Below are positions 58,704-64,000 of a stretch of DNA of 64,000 nt, one piece after another. The notes under the pieces were generated by a model, which made no database searches, was not told where the DNA came from, and saw only the letters and a list, made by a program, of their open reading frames with translations. Each line of letters opens with the position of its first letter. The first letter of the stretch is position 1. Origin of the DNA: Streptomyces sp. yr375 (GTDB taxonomy: Bacteria; Actinomycetota; Actinomycetes; Streptomycetales; Streptomycetaceae); assembly GCF_900110755.1 (NCBI RefSeq), contig NZ_FOFF01000003.1, forward strand, positions 124,001 through 188,000, written 5' to 3'. A program made the position numbers and the translations under genes.

Positions 58704-60242
58704 ATGGCATCAGAACCACCGCTCCTCAGCATGTCCGGCATCACCAAGTCCTTTCCCGGGGTACGGGCGTTGGACGGTGTCGACCTCGACGTCCAGGCCG
58801 GCGAAGTGCACTGCCTGCTCGGCCAGAACGGTGCCGGGAAGTCCACCCTCATCAAGGTCCTGGCCGGCGCCCACCAGCCCGACGGCGGCGTCATCCGCTG
58901 GCAGGGCGACCCCGTCACCCTGCGCTCCCCGATCGCGGCCATGCGCCTCGGCATCGCCACCATCTACCAGGAACTCGACCTGGTGGAGCACCTGTCGGTC
59001 GCCGAGAACGTCCACCTGGGCCATGAACCCACGGCCGCCGGCTTCGTCGTACGGGCCAAGGCGGCCCGCGCTTCAACGACTGCCCTGCTGAAGCGACTTG
59101 GGCACCCGGAGATTGAACCCGCCAAGCTCGTGGGCGAGTTGTCGGCGGCGCAGCAGCAGATCGTCTCCATGGCGCGGGCGCTCTCGCACGACGTACGGCT
59201 CATCGTGATGGACGAACCGTCCGCCGCCCTCGACCCCGACGAGGTCGACAACCTGTTCCGCATCGTCGGCGATCTGACCGCCGCCGGAGTGGCCGTCGTC
59301 TACATCTCGCACCGGCTGGAGGAGATCCGGCGGATCGGCGACCGCGTGACCGTACTGAAGGACGGACGGGCGGTGGCTGGCGGACTGCCCGCGAAGGCGA
59401 CGCCGACGCGCGAGGTCGTGGCGTTGATGACGGGACGCAACGTCGAGTACGTCTTCCCCGAGCGGCCGTCGGATGAGGTGGCCGCTGCTGCCGTGACCGG
59501 GGGTCGCAAGCCCCTACTGGAGGTGCGAGGGCTCGCCCGGGACGGTGAGTTCGCGGCCCTCGACCTGACCTTACGGCCCGGAGAGATCGTCGGGCTCGCC
59601 GGACTGGTCGGCTCGGGACGTTCGGAGATCCTGGAGACGATCTACGGAGCGCGAAAGCCCGGCGCGGGTCAAGTCCTGGTCGACGGACGGCCGTTGCGCC
59701 CCGGCAGCGTGCGGGCCGCCGTACGCGCCGGGCTCGGGCTCGCTCCCGAGGAACGCAAGGCGCAGGCCCTGCTGATGCTGGAGTCCGTCACCCGCAACGT
59801 CTCCGTCTCCTCCATGTCCCGTTTCGCACGCGGGGGTTGGATCGACCAGCGCGCCGAGCGGGGGGCGGCGCAGGCCGCGACACGTGAGCTGTCCCTGCGC
59901 CCCGACAACCCGTCCGCCCCGGTGCGCACCCTGTCCGGCGGCAACCAGCAGAAGGCCGTCCTGGCCCGCTGGCTGCTGCGCGGCTGCCGGGTCCTGCTGC
60001 TCGACGAGCCGACCCGGGGCGTCGACGTCGGAGCCCGCGCCGAACTGTACGCAGTCGTCCGTCGACTGGCTGACGAAGGCCTCGCCGTACTGCTGGTCTC
60101 CAGCGAGGTCCCCGAGGTGCTCGGCCTCGCCGACCGCGTGCTGGTGCTCCGCGAGGGCCGCGTCGTCCACACGGCGCCCGCCCGTGAACTGGACGAACAC
60201 CGCGTACTCGACCTCGTCATGGAAGGAAGCCCGGCGTCATGA
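58704..60242 (+). CDS. Sugar ABC transporter ATP-binding protein (Rbs/Xyl type), with a TTA codon
   Basis: 512-residue duplicated ATPase of the simple-sugar family (RbsA/MglA-like). First domain: GQNGAGKSTLIKVLAGA, ELSAAQQQIVSMARALS in place of the canonical signature, VMDEPSAALDPDEV. Second domain: GLAGLVGSGRSEILETIYGA (degenerate Walker A), LSGGNQQKAVLARWLLR, LLLDEPTRGVDVGARAELYAVV. Codon 290 (59571-59573) is TTA, the only in-frame TTA I saw in the window, so full translation should need the bldA tRNA. Its stop overlaps the permease start by ATGA. Confidence 0.9.
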   Translation: MASEPPLLSMSGITKSFPGVRALDGVDLDVQAGEVHCLLGQNGAGKSTLIKVLAGAHQPDGGVIRWQGDPVTLRSPIAAMRLGIATIYQELDLVEHLSVAENVHLGHEPTAAGFVVRAKAARASTTALLKRLGHPEIEPAKLVGELSAAQQQIVSMARALSHDVRLIVMDEPSAALDPDEVDNLFRIVGDLTAAGVAVVYISHRLEEIRRIGDRVTVLKDGRAVAGGLPAKATPTREVVALMTGRNVEYVFPERPSDEVAAAAVTGGRKPLLEVRGLARDGEFAALDLTLRPGEIVGLAGLVGSGRSEILETIYGARKPGAGQVLVDGRPLRPGSVRAAVRAGLGLAPEERKAQALLMLESVTRNVSVSSMSRFARGGWIDQRAERGAAQAATRELSLRPDNPSAPVRTLSGGNQQKAVLARWLLRGCRVLLLDEPTRGVDVGARAELYAVVRRLADEGLAVLLVSSEVPEVLGLADRVLVLREGRVVHTAPARELDEHRVLDLVMEGSPAS

Positions 60243-61259
60243 CGCAGCCCGTCTCCCCACCGCGCGGCAGCACCGACAAGGTGCCGCAGCTCCCGCCCCC
60301 CCGCCGCCTGGCGCACCCTGGCGGCCCGCACCGACCTCCGCACGCTCTCCCTCCTCGGGGTGCTCGCCGCGCTCGTCGTGATCGGCGGGATCACCAAGCC
60401 GGAGGAGTTCCTCGACACCCGCAACCTCCAACTCGTCCTCACCCAGGGCTCGGTGATCGGCGTGGTCACCGTGGGCATGACGTTCGTCATCACCTCCGGC
60501 GGCATCGACCTCTCGGTCGGCGCGATCGTCGCCCTCGCCTCGGTGTGGGCCACCACGGTCGCCACCCAGGAATACGGCTTCGCGGGCATCCTCTTCACCG
60601 CGGTGCTCGTCGGCGTGGGCTGCGGCCTGGTCAACGGCCTGCTCATCGCCTACGGCGGGATGGTGCCGTTCATCGCCACGCTCGCCATGCTGGCCTCCGC
60701 CCGCGGGCTGGCGCTGCAGATCACGGACGGCCGGACGCAGATCGTGACGGTCGACGGCCTCCTCGACCTCGGCGAGCGCGACGCCTACCTGCTCGGCGTC
60801 CCGCCACTCGTGATCGTCTTCGCGATCGTGACGGTCATCGGCTGGCTGGTGCTGAACCGCACGACCTTCGGCCGCCGCACGGTCGCGGTCGGCGGCAACG
60901 CGGAGGCCGCCCGGCTCGCCGGCATCGACGTGCGCCGCCAGCGGCTCTACCTCTATCTGCTGTCCGGACTGTGCTGCGGCATCGCCGCCTTCCTGCTGAT
61001 CATCCTGTCCGGGTCGGGCCAGAACACCAACGGCAACCTCTACGAACTCGACGCCATCGCGGCCGCGATCATCGGCGGCACGCTGCTCACCGGGGGGCGC
61101 GGCACCATCACCGGCTCCGTGCTCGGCGTACTGATCTTCACCACGATCACCAACATCTTCGCCCTGAACAACCTGCAGAGCGACGTCCAGCAGATCGCCA
61201 AGGGCGCGATCATCGTCGCCGCCGTGCTGGTCCAGCGCCGTACCGCGAGCACGTCCTGA
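60239..61259 (+). CDS. Sugar ABC transporter permease, apparent frameshift in a C7 tract
   Basis: Inner-membrane permease of the RbsC family. From GTG 60360 the frame encodes GITKPEEFLDTRNLQLVLTQGSVIGVVTVGMTFVITSGGIDLSVGAIVALAS, the signature GGIDLSVG loop, then helices to GRGTITGSVLGVLIFTTITNIFALNNL. The coupled start ATG 60239 overlaps the ATPase stop but lies in another frame (MTQPVSPPRGSTDKVPQLPPP). Removing one C from the run at 60296-60302 joins the frames into a 339-residue protein whose first helix is complete. So either a sequencing or natural frameshift inactivates it, or it begins at GTG 60360 without a cytoplasmic tail. Confidence 0.75.
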
Positions 61260-61276
61260 GGAGAGGGTTCACCGCC

Positions 61277-62344
61277 ATGCCAGAGCCGACACCTTTCACG
61301 AACCGCTTCACCAGTCGCAGAGGAATGCTCTTCGGGGCCGCCGCGGTCTCCGCCGGCACCTTCCTTGCAGGTTGCACCAGCAACGATTCCAGCGCCGGGG
61401 ACGAAGCGCCGGCGGGCAGCGACCAGTCGGCCGCCGACGACAAGCCCGGCAAGCAGGTGACCATCGGCTTCGCCGGACCGCAGGCCGACCACGGCTGGCT
61501 CAACGCCATCAACGACAACGCCGAGAGCCGCGCGAAGAAGTACTCCGACGTGACCCTGGAGATCACCGAGGGCTCCAACGACACCGCCCAGCAGATCGGC
61601 CAGATCGAGACCCTCATCAACAAGAAGGTCGACGTACTGGTCGTGCTGCCCGCCGACGGCAAGGCCCTCACCCAGGTCGGGCTGAAGGCGATGCGCGCGG
61701 GCATTCCGGTCGTCAACCTCGACCGGATCTTCAACACCCCTCAGGCGTACCGGTGTTGGGTCGGCGGCGACAACTACGGCATGGGCCTCAACGCCGGGCA
61801 CTACATCGGGGAGAAACTCAAGGGGAAGTCCGACGCCCGCGTCATCGAGCTGGCCGGTCTGGACAACCTGGAGCTCACCAAGCAGCGCAGCCAGGGCTTC
61901 GACGACGCCCTCAAGAACTACCCGAACATCAAGAAGGTGGCCCGCCAGGCCGCCGAGTTCACGGTCGAGTCGGGGCAGGCCAAGATGGCCCAACTCCTTC
62001 AGGCACAACCCAAGTTCGACGCGCTGTGGAACCACGACGACGACCAGGGCGTGGGCGCGCTGCGCGCCATCGAGCAGGCCGGACGCGACGACTTCCTGAT
62101 GGTCGGCGGCGCCGGCGCGCTCGCCGCCTTCCAGGCGATCAAGCAGGGCAACGGCGTCCTGAAGGCGACCGTCCTCTACCCGCCGACCATGGCCGCCTCC
62201 GCGATCGACCTCGCCCGCGCCCTCGGCCAGGGCAAGGGCGTCGGCGGCCTCGCCGAGTACGAGATCCCGGCCTCGATCACCCTCTACTCGGCGGTCGTCG
62301 ACAAGACCAACGTCGACCAGTACATGTCCACCGGCTTCAAGTAG
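61277..62344 (+). CDS. Sugar ABC transporter substrate-binding lipoprotein
   Basis: 355-residue extracellular lipoprotein of the RbsB-like family. The N terminus TSRRGMLFGAAAVSAGTFLAGC carries a Tat-like SRRGMLFG and lipobox LAGC (lipidated Cys near residue 34). A disordered Ser/Asp/Gly linker follows. Mature domain shows VTIGFAGPQADHGWLNAINDNAE, DVLVVLPADGKALTQVGLKAMRAGIPVVNLDR and RSQGFDDALKNYPNIK, typical of type I periplasmic-binding proteins for pentoses, hexoses or polyols. GAGGAGAGGG before ATG 61277. Ligand unknown. Confidence 0.9.
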   Translation: MPEPTPFTNRFTSRRGMLFGAAAVSAGTFLAGCTSNDSSAGDEAPAGSDQSAADDKPGKQVTIGFAGPQADHGWLNAINDNAESRAKKYSDVTLEITEGSNDTAQQIGQIETLINKKVDVLVVLPADGKALTQVGLKAMRAGIPVVNLDRIFNTPQAYRCWVGGDNYGMGLNAGHYIGEKLKGKSDARVIELAGLDNLELTKQRSQGFDDALKNYPNIKKVARQAAEFTVESGQAKMAQLLQAQPKFDALWNHDDDQGVGALRAIEQAGRDDFLMVGGAGALAAFQAIKQGNGVLKATVLYPPTMAASAIDLARALGQGKGVGGLAEYEIPASITLYSAVVDKTNVDQYMSTGFK

Positions 62345-62430
62345 GCCGCGCAAGGCGGCCAGTTCGACGTCCACCGCCCACCCCCTGCTCCCACCCCCCA
62401 CCGTGCCACGACGACAAGGAGGACAACCGT

Positions 62431-63663
62431 ATGGAACAGCCGCAGCAGCCAGCAGGTCCGGAGGCCGGCAAGCCGCCGCTCCGTGTGGGGATGGTCGGTT
62501 ACGCGTTCATGGGCGCCGCCCACTCCCAGGGCTGGCGCACCGTGGGCCGCGTCTTCGACCTGCCCCGCCGCCCGGTCCTCGCCGTGATCTGCGGCCGCGA
62601 CGCCTCCGCCGTGCGCGCGGCGGCCGACCGGCACGGCTGGGCGGAGACCGAGACCGACTGGCGTGCCCTGATCGCCCGGGACGACGTCGACCTCGTCGAC
62701 ATCTGCACCCCCGGCGACTCGCACGCCGAGATCGCCGTCGCGGCGCTGGCCGCCGGCAAGCATGTGCTGTGCGAAAAGCCCCTCGCGAACACTGTCGAGG
62801 AAGCCGAGGTCATGGCCCGCGCCGCCGAAACGGCCTACGGCCAGGGCAAGTTGGCGATGGTCGGTTTCAACTACCGCCGGGTCCCGGCCACCGCCCTGGC
62901 CCGGCGGATGGTCGCCGAGGGCAGGCTCGGCACCTTGCGGCACGTGCGGGTGACGTACCTTCAGGACTGGCTGGTGGACCGGGAGTTCCCGCTGACCTGG
63001 CGACTGCGCAGGGAACTGGCAGGCTCCGGCTCGCTCGGCGACCTGGGCGCGCACATCGTCGACCTCGCACAACACCTGGCGGGGGAGCGGCTCGCAGGAG
63101 TCTCCGCGATCACCGAGACCTTCGTACGGCAGCGTCCGCTGCCCGGCGGCCCGGCGAGCGGCTTGAGCGCCACGTCCGCCGACGACACCAACTCCCGCAC
63201 CCGCACCGACACCGGCACGGTCACGGTGGACGACGCCGCCCTGTTCACCGGCCGTTTCGCCTCCGGGGCGCTCGCCTCGTTCGAGGCGACCCGGTTCGCC
63301 ACCGGACGCAAGAACGCCCTGCGGCTCGAACTCAACGGTGAGCGCGGCTCGTTGGCCTTCGACCTGGAGCGCCTGAACGAACTGTGGTTCCACGACGCCA
63401 CCGAGCCCGGTACGCACGCCGGCTTCCGCCGCATCCTCGTCACCGAACCCGACCACCCCTACCTGGACGCCTGGTGGCCGCCGGGACACGGCCTCGGCTA
63501 CGAGCACACCTTCGTCCACCAGGCCCGCGACCTGGTCCACGCCGTCGCCGAGAACCGCAGCCCCGAGCCCTCCTTCGCCGACGGACTACAGGTGCAGCGC
63601 GTCCTGGCGGCGGTCGAGGAGAGCGCCGAGAAGAACTCCGTCTACACCCCCATCGCGGACTGA
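62431..63663 (+). CDS. Gfo/Idh/MocA family oxidoreductase
   Basis: 410-residue NAD(P)-dependent dehydrogenase acting on a sugar or inositol. Rossmann domain: LRVGMVGYAFMGAAHSQGW, PVLAVICGRDASAV, DLVDICTPGDSHAEIAVAALAAGKHVLCEKPLANTVEEAE with the catalytic Lys of EKP. C-terminal domain: MVGFNYRRVPATALARRMVAEGRLG, GSGSLGDLGAHIVDLAQHL with the metal/substrate His and Asp. AAGGAGG precedes ATG 62431. Placed after the ABC transporter and before a TIM-barrel isomerase, fitting a catabolic unit for the imported sugar. Confidence 0.9.
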   Translation: MEQPQQPAGPEAGKPPLRVGMVGYAFMGAAHSQGWRTVGRVFDLPRRPVLAVICGRDASAVRAAADRHGWAETETDWRALIARDDVDLVDICTPGDSHAEIAVAALAAGKHVLCEKPLANTVEEAEVMARAAETAYGQGKLAMVGFNYRRVPATALARRMVAEGRLGTLRHVRVTYLQDWLVDREFPLTWRLRRELAGSGSLGDLGAHIVDLAQHLAGERLAGVSAITETFVRQRPLPGGPASGLSATSADDTNSRTRTDTGTVTVDDAALFTGRFASGALASFEATRFATGRKNALRLELNGERGSLAFDLERLNELWFHDATEPGTHAGFRRILVTEPDHPYLDAWWPPGHGLGYEHTFVHQARDLVHAVAENRSPEPSFADGLQVQRVLAAVEESAEKNSVYTPIAD

Positions 63664-63726
63664 GGACAAAGGACCAAGGACCGTGAACCGAAAACTGACG
63701 ACAGAGGACCGAGGAGGGCCTGAAGC

Positions 63727-64000
<274 letters not shown>

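Overview
The window is high-GC actinomycete DNA and almost certainly Streptomyces. Codon third positions are nearly all G or C, GTG starts are common, purine-rich Shine-Dalgarno sites are frequent, TTA codons are almost absent (I saw one in frame), and a CebR-type operator sits inside a cellulase cluster. I see no tRNA, rRNA, CRISPR array, insertion sequence or prophage. The gene set reads as chromosomal arm or accessory-metabolism DNA. Start codons were chosen from reading frame plus ribosome binding sites; family names rest on motifs I can read, not on database searches.

Layout. 0-5.2 kb: a tight peptidase operon (M55 D-aminopeptidase, M20, S9, S66 LD-carboxypeptidase) suited to cell-wall peptide salvage. 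5.3-15.3 kb: single genes, including GNAT, VOC, transketolase, an orphan GvpF/L gas-vesicle protein, a methyltransferase, a histidine phosphatase, an ABC-F protein and an FAD-linked oxidase. 15.5-18.8 kb: fused isobutyryl-CoA mutase icmF, with a perfect 14-bp palindrome upstream. 19-24.5 kb: a secreted Cys-rich protein, an aminotransferase-like protein with no lysine at all, two metallo-beta-lactamase-fold proteins around a DedA protein, and a small resolvase-like protein. 24.5-29.7 kb: a membrane phosphodiesterase, then a MoxR ATPase and metallopeptidase-VWA pair preceded by a leader rich in hairpins that can sequester a TTG start. 29.8-34.5 kb: OsmC, GDPD, an XRE regulator, ADP-ribosylglycohydrolase, pterin dehydratase and a methyltransferase.

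34.5-45.9 kb is a plant cell-wall degradation island: PL11 rhamnogalacturonan lyase, GH74-CBM2 xyloglucanase, CBM2-GH48, CBM2-GH5 and CBM2-GH6. GH48 and GH5 diverge from a 276-bp region holding one perfect and one imperfect CebR-type operator, so cello-oligosaccharides probably induce both arms. Rho-independent-like hairpins close several units.

46-57 kb: a His-rich methyltransferase, aldo/keto reductase, long-chain acyl-CoA synthetase, LysR with a divergent bile-acid-symporter-family transporter, then fdhD beside a decayed fragment of a molybdopterin oxidoreductase Fe-S domain and a divergent OFA-type MFS transporter with its overlapping 45-residue small subunit, a stand-alone KAS III-like gene and a GntR/FCD regulator. 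57.3-64 kb: a ROK regulator followed by a sugar ABC system (ATPase with an in-frame TTA codon, permease with an apparent frameshift in a C7 tract, lipoprotein), a Gfo/Idh/MocA dehydrogenase and a truncated TIM-barrel isomerase. This is a typical uptake-plus-catabolism operon for an unidentified sugar or polyol.

Most interesting for follow-up: the structured leader and MoxR/metallopeptidase-VWA unit, the lysine-free aminotransferase homologue, a 29-bp dyad shared between the GntR gene and the phosphodiesterase gene 32 kb away, the permease frameshift, and the formate-dehydrogenase relic.
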